Shown in pieces: positions 13,661 through 24,596 of a stretch of 64,000 nt of DNA; the stretch's first letter is position 1, and each line of letters begins with the position of its first letter. A model generated the notes under the pieces. That model had not been told where the DNA came from. It saw only the letters and a program-made list of their open reading frames with translations, and ran no database searches. Position numbers and translations under genes: made by a program. Source of the DNA: Acanthochlamys bracteata (Eukaryota; Streptophyta; Magnoliopsida; Pandanales; Velloziaceae). The stretch is taken from assembly GCA_019914995.1 (NCBI GenBank), contig CM034128.1:1242501-1306500 (forward strand), read 5' to 3'.

Positions 13661-16600
13661 TCATCTTCTATCAATTGCTCGGCAATCATCTTCTAGTGCC
13701 AATGTCAGCATTTCGGTGCAGAACTGATCATCTGGTTTCAAACTTAATGCCTAACAAAGACGAACGATCATACAATCAATATATGATACGTCTCAACTAC
13801 AAGAATCAGATAGTTGCTGAAAGACAAGCACGTAAACTATTGCACATGGACGTACTTGTTTGAAATGTATGATTTAATTTATCAATATATATTTCAAAGG
13901 TCAGTGGTCAAGGCTCCACCAGTCTGTCAAAATTGAAGTAGATGAAAAGTAGTAACATGATGTAAGGTACAAGAAACAAACCTTGTGATAATAGGTGATT
14001 GCTGCATCAAGTTTATCCTGTAAAGTGTAATAGGAAATTTATAGTTAGAGAGAGATATCAATATATTATATGATAAACTGAATCATATCACAGGATTTCA
14101 TACATAAATTGATTGCTTTGACATCAAGGTTTGACATGATCCAATTAGTCGAGCTAAAATCTTTAGCAAACTAATTCTACAACTTTGATTTCAGATAATA
14201 CATACAATAAGTATAAGAAAGCAAAATCTTTCTTAATAGGGTCATGCTATGTAATCTTGAACATCGAAACACAGTTCTGTTAGATGTAATGCTGCTGCCT
14301 TATGGGCAAAATGACAGTCACTGCATCCTTTGGAAACTAGTATAGAGTCACAAAATAGTTTCAGGTAAGTTTGTCTGAATAAAACAAAGAATTTTGTCAA
14401 AATAAAATATTGTTCTAAACAAATGTTGAATGGAGGAATGTACCTGTAGATGGTAGGTATATGCTAAACCAGCATATGCACTCAAACTACGATTTGAAAG
14501 AGATAATGCTTTTTCATAATTGGAGACCGCTTTCTGGTACATCCTAACAAGCAAACAAACCAGTAAGTAGGGGTATAAAGAGAAATCAGAAGTCTACCCA
14601 AGATAGGAACATAAAACTGCATTTTTCTAGTTTAAAAACAACATGTCTCATTCTAGGGTCTCAGATATATACTTCATTTTCCTCTGTGCATGTGCAAGGT
14701 TGACTAAAGTTGGTTCCCATAGTTCGCTTAGAGAAGAGGCAGTATATGCCAACGTCTTCTCTAACCAATGCCAAGCTTTTTGGTACCTAAAAATACAAAA
14801 ATAATGGTTAATACATAATTAATTAAAATATAAACCATGATAAAGCGACATCTAAAACTAGGAATTATAAACCAGATTAAAAGATGTTTGACACAGTTCT
14901 TACTCTTTCATATGGTATGCAACAACTCCGAGTTCATTATAAACAAACGGATCAGATGAACAGATTGATTTAGCCTGCAGAAAATACTGGCAAAGGAAAG
15001 AACCTGCAGCTTTAATGCATAGTTCCATCATGAAAAACGTAAAAGGAGAGATTAATAATTAGTTGCGAGTCGCATAGAGCTGTGAATAAAATTGAAGCAC
15101 TACGTGTATAATGAGCCCATTCAGGAGAGCACATACAGGCAAAATACAAGACAAGATTCTAAAGAAAAGCATAAATTATATCAATGCCCGTATTCATCAG
15201 GAAAAAAGCAAGCACCCCAAGATCAAAAGCTATATTACCTGCTCCGCGAGCTTGAAATTATGAGTTCGCATGTACTCCATTCCAATATACAGTAGAGGTA
15301 GGTGACATCTGCAACCAGGGAACATCAATGTATAGCTTGTAAAGTTGTAAGAAGAATAACTGTATCAGAAAGATATAAACTGTATAATAAGCTTTTCTCT
15401 TAGAAAAGGAATATTCAATGATAAATCTTCATACTTTAAAAGCCCAAGTATGTTGATTTATTTAACCTTAAAGATGAAACTCTTTTCCACACAAAAATTT
15501 TATCCATATTAAAAGACGGACTGTGATGCATATCTATTCAGTAACACCAGCAAGGAATAATGTAACCAATCAGAAGCCCGGAGAAAAGCTAGATCCATGC
15601 AACATAGTTATGGATATGAAGCTATATGCATGATATAAAAGGAAGGACTATTTATCCATCTAATTCAACTGGGACTAAGCCTACTACGAAAGATTAAATT
15701 GCATCCATGTAACTTCATGCTAATGCATAAACAAGCCTCAAACCTCAAAGCCTTCAAGTTTATAGTACAAGGAGCCATATCCAGACTTGCATTGCCATTC
15801 ACATGGAAGTGGGGTGTGAAAAATGTGTGCAAAGTTTCTTTGAAATAGCAGGTTTGGCATTTACCCTGGGAACAAGCGAGCCGCTGTACGAAATTGGCAC
15901 ATTGCTTGATCATGTTCATCACTAACACTGCAAGCATTCCCACAAGCTATCCAAGCAGGAGGAAAAGTCCCATCCACACTTGTAGCTTTGCTGCAATTAG
16001 AATCACAAGATGAGTTTGTGAGTGTAACCATGCACTATCTATTAAGCATGTATTAACAAAATAGCTACAGCTCTTCATTGAAAAAGACTTACTGTCATTA
16101 TTTCTTTTACAGAGGTAGCACTTTAATGTAGTTTAGAGTATGAAAAGTAAATTAAAAGTTTATCTTCTTTTGGATAACTAAAGTAATTAACTGTGTACAT
16201 GGAGGGATGAATTGCATTAAAAAATATTAAAATGTTACACTTCAAATTACTAAATCTAATTCTATAAAGTAGCAAATGAAAAACAATTCTATGTTTTATT
16301 CCTAAAAGAACTTGAAGAACTTGGTATGAGTTGCTCAATAGAGAAAGATAAACAGAGCCTACTGAGATTACCAGTGACCATCAGCAGATTATTACTGTGG
16401 TCTACTTCATCATAGAGCACACTTGTCTTAGAGCCAAAGTTGCAAGTATTACAGACACCTTAATAAGACAGCTAAAATCTGCAGAAGAGACTGTTCATTG
16501 CATACAATCATAATATCGCTGAAACATCAAATGCTGGCAGAAATGGGAGAAGGAAGCTTGAGTGCAGAACATTCTTTCAAGAAATTACTACTGTTACCTG

Positions 16601-19600
16601 AAATATCTCTTTGCTTGGTCAAACCTCTTGATGCAATTGTAGTAGCATCCAACAGCAAACCAGGAAGCAGCTCTACAAAAAGATCAAGAATGATTGACAC
16701 AGAAGATGAGCACAATTTGTAGACGAACACAAAACTCACTTTTGAGGATAGTCTTTGACCAGATGGGACGCAATAAGGTAAAGATCATTTGAGCGGCCAA
16801 GCTCCATTGCCGCTACTAGGTGCATTAGTGTGCATTTCAAATGGTGAGGATCTTTTTCTATTAACCTGAAACAATAGAGCAAGGTTACGTCTAATTAATC
16901 AGTAAGAGCTAGTTAGTTTCCTAGCATACTTACCGAGCAGTCAGCTCAAAGCATTTTTGGTACTCTCCGGATTGATAATAGTATTCCGCTTTACAAACCA
17001 ATATGTCTGTATTGTTCCTTAGCATGTAGCTAGACAAACCTGATGAAATGATCTGGCAAGTCTCCCTTTCAACCTCTGCAACTTTAGCTTCAACAATGTT
17101 TTCTTTATCATGCTGAGAAAACAACATCTTAGGCCCGACATATTGAAGACATGGATTAGAAAGAGCAAACTGAGTCATTGCAATAAAAACATAAAAGGAA
17201 TTAAAGATTGATTTGCACAAGAATGAAGGAGTATCACATGCACACACAGACAGGAGAGAGGAGCGAGAGGGAGATTACCTTTCTTATAAAGCATGAGTAA
17301 AAAGCTGAAAGCCATGCATCATCTTTCCCAAATCGCAATGATGATAATAGACTTGATTCTAACAAAACAAATAAATATTTAAGCCCAGAAACTTCAAGCA
17401 TTTAAATTTCTAAAGCTATTTGGTGACAACCTAGTCAAAACTGTATAATTGCAAGAATATCAAGAGCCTGTGCTCAGAATAATGTGTCATGGATGTACTT
17501 CAGTAAGGCCATGGAGTCTTTCTATTCCACAGTTTGTTCATGTTCCACCTAAGCCTTGGCCCATTCTCTTCTATAGAGTTCATTGTCCTACCCCTATAAC
17601 TACAATCTATATATTTTGGATAATAAAGGAACTAGTAACCAAGTTATTTGCTATTTCATATAACAATCAAAATCAACCAAGCCAGATTCTTCGATATACT
17701 AAGGGTCCAGTTTTGGGGTGGCTGAGAGTCATATTACCTTCCTCACATGTCAGCATGTAATTGTCAACCAAGCGTTCCAAAGCCTGCACTTAGCAAATGT
17801 AGTTGATATTACAAACATAACTTTCCTAGGAAGCACATTCTATCTCACATAATAAACCAGAATACTGAAATAACTCAGTTTGACTGGTTATACAAACACA
17901 TAATCCTAGCAAACTGATTTTCTAATGCAAATACTTCCTAAGAAAAAAGAAAAACAAAAAGAAAAACAAAAAGATGTCAAGAAACAAAAAGGATTAACAT
18001 TATCGGTGTCACTCTAAGCATTGGATCTCTATCAGCAGGGCAACCAAGATGTAGCATTAGTTGCATAAGAGCAAGACTCAAAGCCTCACTCATATCTAAT
18101 ATTGTACTGACTTACCACAAAAGAAGCAACCACAAGATGTTTTGCACTTACCTCATAGCAAAAAGGATCTGCCTTGATAGCTGCTTTGTACCTTCAATAA
18201 ATCAACAAGAGAAGGCATGTAAGGCAACAGAACTACCAACATAATTAGGAGAGAAAGAACCTAGTGTTGGCATTAAAAGTTACCATCACTTAATAGGTAA
18301 GCTCCATTTCAAGTTCATAAATATGATCTTAAACATAGACAACCAAGTTGATAGATCAATCCAACTAAAACAGAATATAAATCAAGAACAAAATCTCATC
18401 TTTAGATGGTTTAGAGCTCCAGGATAAGTACAACTAGCATTAACTTGTGCATGGTATTCACTGACAATGTGAGATGAAAACCACAAGTTAGCAACACAAG
18501 CTTGTCCTATGAATTATTTTAGAAAAGTATGAAATAAGAAGTCCTGCCAATTGCTAACTTCATGCTTACTAAAGATAACTCCTCCCATATAACCTTACTC
18601 ATTAAGCTCTTCATGCAAATCCACTGAGATGTGTTTTGCTTTTCTTTTTTACCGTACACAAATACATGTATATAACTGTACAAGAATCTAGTAGATACAT
18701 GAAACACTACATAAGATGATTTCACCATTGCTGAGCTTGGTCACGATTTTCCAGAGCCTCACATGCCTTCCCACGCAAGAAACATATTGCTGATATTATC
18801 TGGTTGAAATAGGGCATCATTCAGAACTTTTGCAGCTGAGTTTCAAAAAATGCACTAAGCACAAAAGAAGGCAGGAGGAAGCAGAAAACATGAAAAGGCC
18901 AAGATGCAGACTTCAAAAAAATGACAGTACAAATGTGAGATGCATTCACTAATTCCAGCAATTTTGTTTATAGACTTCCTCAACTCTTAGTCTACAGAAC
19001 ATGATAATAAGGATAATCAGTATTATAAAGTGCCACATCATCATAGTTCTAGACAGTAACTGAAGAAAAAGTACTTAGTGGCTTTTTCAACAGCACATTT
19101 TCTATCAATTGTTTGTACACCATAGCAATGACCAGAAAAGATACAATACTTTAACAAGAACTGAGTTTTCAAAGATAATATCATGTCATAAAATACCCCT
19201 TACAGCAATAGCTAGAATTAAGCAGTGACAGCATTACTGGTTATGCGGATATGCATACATTCTCCTAAAAAGTAAACAATATTACTGTTAGCATTCATTA
19301 TCCTAATACGCATAGTCAAAAGCATATGCGTGCTTAACTAAGTATAAAGTTCCAAACAAATACCAGAAAAATCTTACTAATTAGCATCCGAATCCTTACA
19401 CTGCAAAAATTCTGAACTTAGTTATGGGAAAGACAATCATGTAGGAAGGCCAACACATTACATTGATTTCATTATCCTCAGCATCTTTATCTACATACAT
19501 CGCACTTGAATCATTCGGAGGTAACACATTCCCATTTTCATCTAATTTAGCATCCCCGAGCATTGCCAAGCACTGATGCCATTCCTTCAGCTCCTCCTGA

Positions 19601-20074
19601 TACGAAGAAAAATGTAACTAAAACCACTAAAATACAGATTTAAGTAACCAGTCATGAGAGTAAAACACTTGACTATGCCCACAATCTGTATGATGAAATG
19701 CCTCACTAATTTTTATCCCACAAAGCACATAATTAACTAAAAACCGCTACAAGGATACAACTTTTGAACTAATCATCATGAAATATAAATAATTATAAGA
19801 AATTTTCTTAGGTTGATCGATTTTTTACGAGGCACTTGGCGGCGAGATAACGGAACCGGAGATCTCTCGCGACAAATCCAGAGGACGTGAGGAAGTATAG
19901 TGCTCGCCGGAACTGTCTGTCAAGGAAGAGAGCCTGTGCGTGCATGTACACATCAGCAGGATCGCCGGAAGCTGCGGCGGCGCGCTCGGCAAAGAAGATC
20001 GCCGACGAGTAGAGGTGCTTGCTCACACAGTCCCGCACCAGACCTCGAAGCTTCTCCAAGCCTTCCTCCCTCAT
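13661..20074 (-). CDS. APC6: Anaphase-promoting complex subunit 6 (CDC16/APC6), TPR protein
   Basis: This is a tetratricopeptide-repeat scaffold subunit of the APC/C, the ubiquitin ligase that drives metaphase exit. Sixteen exons chain in phase: 19829-20074, 19462-19596, 18726-18799, 18152-18191, 17738-17783, 17279-17358, 16934-17112, 16740-16865, 16598-16672, 15865-15990, 15239-15308, 14904-14986, 14673-14786, 14444-14543, 13982-14017 and 13661-13750. The product is 539 aa, essentially full family length. Recognisable stretches are CVSKHLYSSAIFFAERAAA at the N terminus, then CFLRGKACEALENRDQAQQW, CKAEYYYQSGEYQKCFELTA, SWFAVGCYYNCIKRFDQAKR, YIGMEYMRTHNFKLAEQYFL, DPFVYNELGVVAYHMKEYQK and YAGLAYTYHLQ, which are successive TPR helices. 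The last exons are short (36 and 90 nt). The stop follows ALEDDCRAIDRR. A hAT transposon sits about 117 bp upstream of the start codon, so most of the original promoter has been displaced. Confidence 0.95.
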
Positions 20075-20183
20075 TCTCTCTAGATATTCTAGAAATTTCC
20101 TCTCTATAGACCTTCTAGAAGCTTTCTTTCTCTCTGTAATTTTCTTTTGGAATTCGAAAGGAGGCTGAGAGGGAAGAAGAACA
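20075..20183 (-). promoter_or_regulatory. Residual APC6 leader/proximal promoter
   Basis: Only about 109 bases of native sequence separate the APC6 start codon from the transposon-flanking duplication. The stretch is CT-rich on the plus strand (GA-rich in the gene sense is absent; gene-sense is AG-rich near 20100-20150) and has no clear TATA box. Transcription must start here, inside the element, or further upstream across it. The assignment is by position only. Confidence 0.4.
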
Positions 20184-20191
20184 ACTGTGAT
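20184..20191. repeat. 8-bp target-site duplication, left copy (ACTGTGAT)
   Basis: ACTGTGAT occurs immediately before the GGCC-rich end of the hAT element and again directly after its other end (23047-23054). Eight bases is the hallmark duplication length of hAT transposases, so this fixes the element borders. Confidence 0.85.
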
Positions 20192-20537
20192 TAGAGGTTA
20201 AAAAACAGACGGGCCGGCCCGGCCCGGATATAAAATTTTGGACTTGGTCTGATCCGACAATCCGTTATATATATTTATTTTTTAAATAATATTTAAAAAT
20301 ATTATTAAATATAAAAAATTAAAAATAATTTTAAAAATTATTATTAAATATAAAAAATTTAAAAAATAATTTTAGAAATTATTATTAAATATAAAATAAT
20401 TATTATAATTTGTAATATGCATATAATTATATATTTGAACTTGTATTTGGAATATTTTTATTTAAAAATAATTCAAAAAATTGTTCAGTCAGGTCTTTAT
20501 TATGAGTTGTATGCTGCATTCTTTTGATTGCAAGTTC

Positions 20538-22604
20538 CTAATCTTTCAAACAAGTTAACATTTCAACCATCTCACTAGTAAGTTGTGTTCTGCGTTCTTC
20601 AATTATCCTTCCGGCTGTACTAAATGCCGATTCTGAAGACACCGTTGAAACAGGAATAGTCAAAATATTACGTGCTAGTTGAGAAAGTACTAGATATCTT
20701 GTTGAATGTGTCTTCCACCAGTTCAAAACATTAAAATTTTCTGGGTTTTCATCGTTTTCTATAATGACAGTATCACCTTCAAAGTATTTGTTCAAGTCCG
20801 AAGAAGATTACATGCTGCTTGAAGTTGAAGATGGTGTTGAACTTGAGCCAGGCTTGATGGAGATCAAAGACCAATTGATCGTTTTTTTTCTTCTTACTTT
20901 GATGAGTTTGTGTTGGTGCCGCTTGTTGTTGTTGATTTCGCAAATTACCAAACCTAACTTCATAAAGATCATAAACTTCATACAGCTAGTTATGAGCGTT
21001 AGTTATTTGCAATTGAATATCGAAAATATCTAAATACATACCAATATATATAAGAATATTAGTAAAATATACAAACTTAAATTTAGGATCTAACATAAAT
21101 GCAAAACAATATAAAAGAGGAATATCAGACCAATATTTTTTTAATTTTTTAGTCATTATTGTAACTATAGGTCCAAGTAATTCATCTGTTATATGTGAAT
21201 GTAGCATAGTAGCTATATTAAGAATTGAATGTAAAACTAATAAAGAAGTAGGATAGTAAACACCAGATAATAAAACAGTAGCATCATAAAAAGTTTCTAA
21301 AAATTTTACAAGTTTTTCAGCAATAATCCAATGAGTTTCAGTAAATATATTGTTACCCATTCTTATATTATAAAAAATCATAAGCACATTTTTATAATCT
21401 AAAGTATTTTTCAACATTAAATAAGTAGAATTCCATCTTACTGGCATATCAAGGTTAAACTTTCGGGGCTTTAGATGTTCTGCTATGCAATATCTCTTAA
21501 ATTCAGCTAAACGTTGATTTGAACTAGTAATTCAAGAAATAGCAACGCGAATATCATTAATCTGTTCACTTACCAGCTGCATATCTGATTGTACGATTAA
21601 GTTGATAATATGGCAAGCACAACGTTGATGTAGTAAAATTCCTCCCATGTATGAGCTTAGCTCCATCTCAAGAAATCGAATGCTTTGATATTTGCTGAAG
21701 CATTATCTAGGGTGATGGAGACAATGCGGTTGCTTATGCCCCATTCTTTAACTACACTTATAATGCGCTCAGAAATATTTTTAGCATCATGTGTGGAATC
21801 AATAAGTCTAAAACCAATAATTCTTTTTTGCATAATCCATTGTGAATCTAAATAATGAGCAACAATATTTAAATAATCTTGTTTAGCTCTACTACTTCAA
21901 ATATCAGATGTTAACGCAATAGAAAAATTTAAAAAAGTTAATTCAGATTTTAATATAGTGCGCATTTTATTGTAATAAATAATAATATCGCTTCTAGTAG
22001 TTATTCTACTAACTTTTAAGAATTGTGGACAATATGCTTTTTTAATATATTCTTCATAAAAAGATGACTCACCAAAATTAATAGGTAAATCCATAGCACA
22101 AATCATACGGGTAAGAGATTCCCTAGCTACATTAGAATCATAAGACTAAGTACTTACAGAACCATCCGTGTTGAATTGAAGTTGAGTTTGTGAAGGTTCC
22201 TTTCCAATTTGTTTTTTGGAAGCACATTTTTTACCATGTGCTATTAAATATCGGGTACCTGCACTAGGATTAGCAGTTAAAAGTTTATCGCAAAACTTAC
22301 ATTTCGTCATTTTTGATTGAGTACCATCACTTAGCACTGTATATTCGGCAGTGAAATAGTTCCAGGCTTCAGAAGTTGGGACTTTTGAACGTTTTGTTGT
22401 TGTCGATGTCGATCCTAAAGCCGAACTACTTCCAACACTTGGAATTGGAGAAATTTCGTTACATCTTTGATGAAAACTTCTTCTTTGTGTTGGAAAAATA
22501 TCATCTCCTTTCTCCATACGGACAACATCTATTTTTTCCAAATTTTGATCGTCCATGCCGTAGTCATCCATATCAAGATTATTGGCACAAAAATTTGGAT
22601 CCAT
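20538..22604 (-). pseudogene. hAT-family (RICESLEEPER/ZBED-like) transposase, broken
   Basis: The frame opens at 22604 with an acidic leader and a BED-type zinc finger (AWNYFTAEY, then CKFCDKLL and HGKKC supplying Cys and His ligands). Downstream pieces in the same strand match the RNase-H-like catalytic core of plant hAT proteins: FGESSFYEEYIKKAYCPQF, ITLDNASAN, the RCACHIINL motif, MPVRWNSTYLML, and finally the dimerisation region YLVLSQLARNILTIPVSTVS with SESAFSTAGR (20538-20795). Breaks are visible: a TAG just after the BED finger (about 22146-22148), a TGA where the family has Trp (DI-stop-SSRA, near 21896), a one-base frameshift near 21690, a TGA in the following core segment near 21535, a stop after ITNAHN near 20986, and another frameshift before the dimerisation region. 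No functional enzyme can be made. Confidence 0.9.
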
Positions 22605-22820
22605 TTAAAATAACAACTAAAATTTTGAGAATTGAAGAAATGTGAATTTAAAAATAAAGTAAGAAAAAAATATATTTATAATTTTGTGTAAGATTGAGTA
22701 GAATGAAAATGAGATTTGAGAAAAATGTGTGAAAAATGAATGAGAATATGATATATTTATAAGTGAAAAGTTGAAGTTTTAAAAAAAAAAAATTTTAACG
22801 TTGCAGCAGCCAACCAACGG

Positions 22821-22840
22821 TCATGCTGACGTCAGCATGA
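22821..22840. promoter_or_regulatory. 20-bp perfect palindrome with TGACGTCA core
   Basis: TCATGCTGACGTCAGCATGA is a perfect palindrome lying about 217 bp upstream of the transposase start inside the hAT element. The central TGACGTCA is the classical CRE/TGA-type bZIP site. It may be a promoter element of the transposase gene or a transposase-binding site; sequence alone cannot decide. Confidence 0.6.
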
Positions 22841-22859
22841 TAGAAATAGTTTAGTTTTT

Positions 22860-22914
22860 TTGACCTGGTCAACGGTCAACGTTGACCAAGTTAAAGTCAA
22901 ATTTGACCGGTCAA
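22860..22914. promoter_or_regulatory. Array of inverted TTGACC/GGTCAA motifs (W-box-like)
   Basis: Three back-to-back inverted pairs are visible: TTGACC-T-GGTCAA (22860-22872), GGTCAACGTTGACC (22874-22887, perfect palindrome) and TTGACCGGTCAA (22903-22914, perfect palindrome), with a further GTCAAA between them. TTGACC is the core of WRKY-binding W-boxes. The position is just inside the GGCC-rich end of the hAT element, where hAT transposases also bind subterminal repeats. Confidence 0.6.
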
Positions 22915-23046
22915 CAGAATAGTGCCGGACGGGCCAGCAAAGTCGGCTCGTCCTGTCCATCGCACCGGACCGGACGGGCCTTATGCCGGGCTGAATGGCC
23001 GGGCCGCGGGCCGGCTTGTTTGGCCCAGCCCATATTTGTATTTCTT

Positions 23047-23054
23047 ACTGTGAT
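23047..23054. repeat. 8-bp target-site duplication, right copy (ACTGTGAT)
   Basis: This is the direct repeat partner of 20184-20191. The base on each outer side differs between copies, so the duplication is exactly eight bases. Confidence 0.85.
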
Positions 23055-23138
23055 ACAAAAAAAGTAGTTCTAGAAGTTACAATATAAAGACACAACATAT
23101 AAATTTGGTAATCCATTTCTTTTATGTTTTATCTGTTT

Positions 23139-24043
23139 TAAGATGACAATTTAGATTGGTAGATTAATTTTTTGTGAATTATTTAATAATTGGGTCAAAT
23201 TCATTCAATCTTAATCTAATATATGAATTTATAGGTCAAAATTGTCAATCATAACCCAGTCTAATAATAATCAGATCAAATTTGTATTGACATATTTAAT
23301 AATTAAAATTATTAAATTTTAATTCTATTATTTTAAGTTTAAACGAAATTATAAGATTGTCGGATCGGTCGCTCAAGATCTTTGGTCTTCACCCGGATCC
23401 GATGAAAAAAATTGGAATTCAAACAAAAGTATATTATATTTTTAGTGACGAGATATAGTGAATGCCGCCAAAATGTGTATGTTTTAGTATTTTTATTAGC
23501 CCTTCAAATATCCAAAAGAATTATTTTTATCTTTTGAAAATATGTGTGAAAACTAAAATTTTATATTTTAAGTATATATTAATAATTTCGATAAAAATTT
23601 TGCTAAATATAACTATTTAACAAAATTTTGATAAAAATGTTTATACGAAATTCAAATTCGTCGTTAAAAAATACCTAAGTATTAATACTTTCAATAACAT
23701 TACAATTCTCATTTTATATTATTTAAACTAAGATATAAAAATAAATAATTAATTATAAATAAATATAATTTAATAATTTATATACTACTATTATTGATTA
23801 TTTTTATTACTAATATTTTATTATATGGTAAGAAAAATTAAAGTATTTTTTTTCAAAAAGTGATAATTTAGTTTGCTAGATCAACTTCAAATTAATTAGA
23901 ATTGATTCATTTAATAATTCAATCAAATTCGTTTAATCCTAACTAATTAATATATTTATACTGATCAAATTTTTTAATTTTAATTTTAATTAAATAGATT
24001 AATTTTGAATTAAATTTTTGAATAGATTATATATTATGTCCAT
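23139..24043 (-). mobile_element. Non-coding inverted-repeat element, degraded copy (about 0.9 kb)
   Basis: This stretch is collinear over its whole length with the reverse complement of the element at 44437-45285. It runs from GATGACAATTTAGATTGGT at the left (counterpart of GGTGGCAATATAGATCGGT), through shared internal blocks such as TTAATAATTTCGATAAAAAT, to GATTATATATTATGTCC at the right. It has no open frame. Most differences from the other copy are C-to-T or G-to-A, so it looks older. Borders are approximate, and no target duplication could be defined. Confidence 0.65.
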
Positions 24044-24596
24044 AATCTATTCTAGGAGGTTGGTAACAAATGCAGAAACAATAATAGTTGGACGGAGAAT
24101 AGGAAGTATTTGTCTTGTTTTGGTATGTTTTTTGCAAAATTATCACCCTCTCGCTGACTGAAGTGAAGCTTTCTGTACAATGGCGATATCACCGTCCATC
24201 TCATCTGCACGATCAGCTCACTTCCTCTTCATCACGACACCAACAACAGACGAAAAGATTAGCAGCGAGACATTGTTTTGCGAGAATTGCCTCAGCATGA
24301 TTGATTAAGGTACGACGAGTTCTCTCATCATCCCAATTGCTAGGAATTCTTTCTTTGTTTACTCAATTATGGTTCTAATTATCCAATTTCGAGCTACACA
24401 GCTTGCATTACGGTTTTTGGGGGGAAATTAAGTTTTCCAAATTTTTTTTTCCAACTGCGAAAATCGCTGGTGCTGTCAGGCTCAAAGAGAGAACACACAA
24501 CTAGTATGGCGAGCAAAGTAAGGTTTCACTCTTAGAAGTTTGTATTCCTGCTGAAGAACAATAATTTCTCGCAAACATCAATATGTTCATTTGAGT
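24044..24596. other. Intergenic, 3' side of the BRL2-like gene
   Basis: Bases 24044-24350 show ordinary mixed composition with no recognised gene on either strand. The part adjoining 24597 is presumably 3' UTR of the receptor kinase on the minus strand. Confidence 0.4.

Larger units (their letters stand above)
20192..23046 (-). mobile_element. Decayed autonomous-type hAT transposon (2.86 kb)
   Basis: The element is bounded by perfect 8-bp direct repeats ACTGTGAT. Its left end begins TAGAGGTTAAAAAACAGACG followed by a GGGCCGGCCCGG run; the right end read inward is AAGAAATACAAATATGGGCT and also leads into GGGCC/GGCCGG runs (22923-23010). Both ends look like diverged versions of the TAGGGGTG-GGGCCGG ends common in plant hAT elements, with the differences mostly C-to-T or G-to-A, as expected from methylated-cytosine decay. 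A BED-finger/hAT transposase frame on the minus strand is interrupted by several lesions. The 3' end of the element faces APC6, 117 bp from its start codon. Confidence 0.88.
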
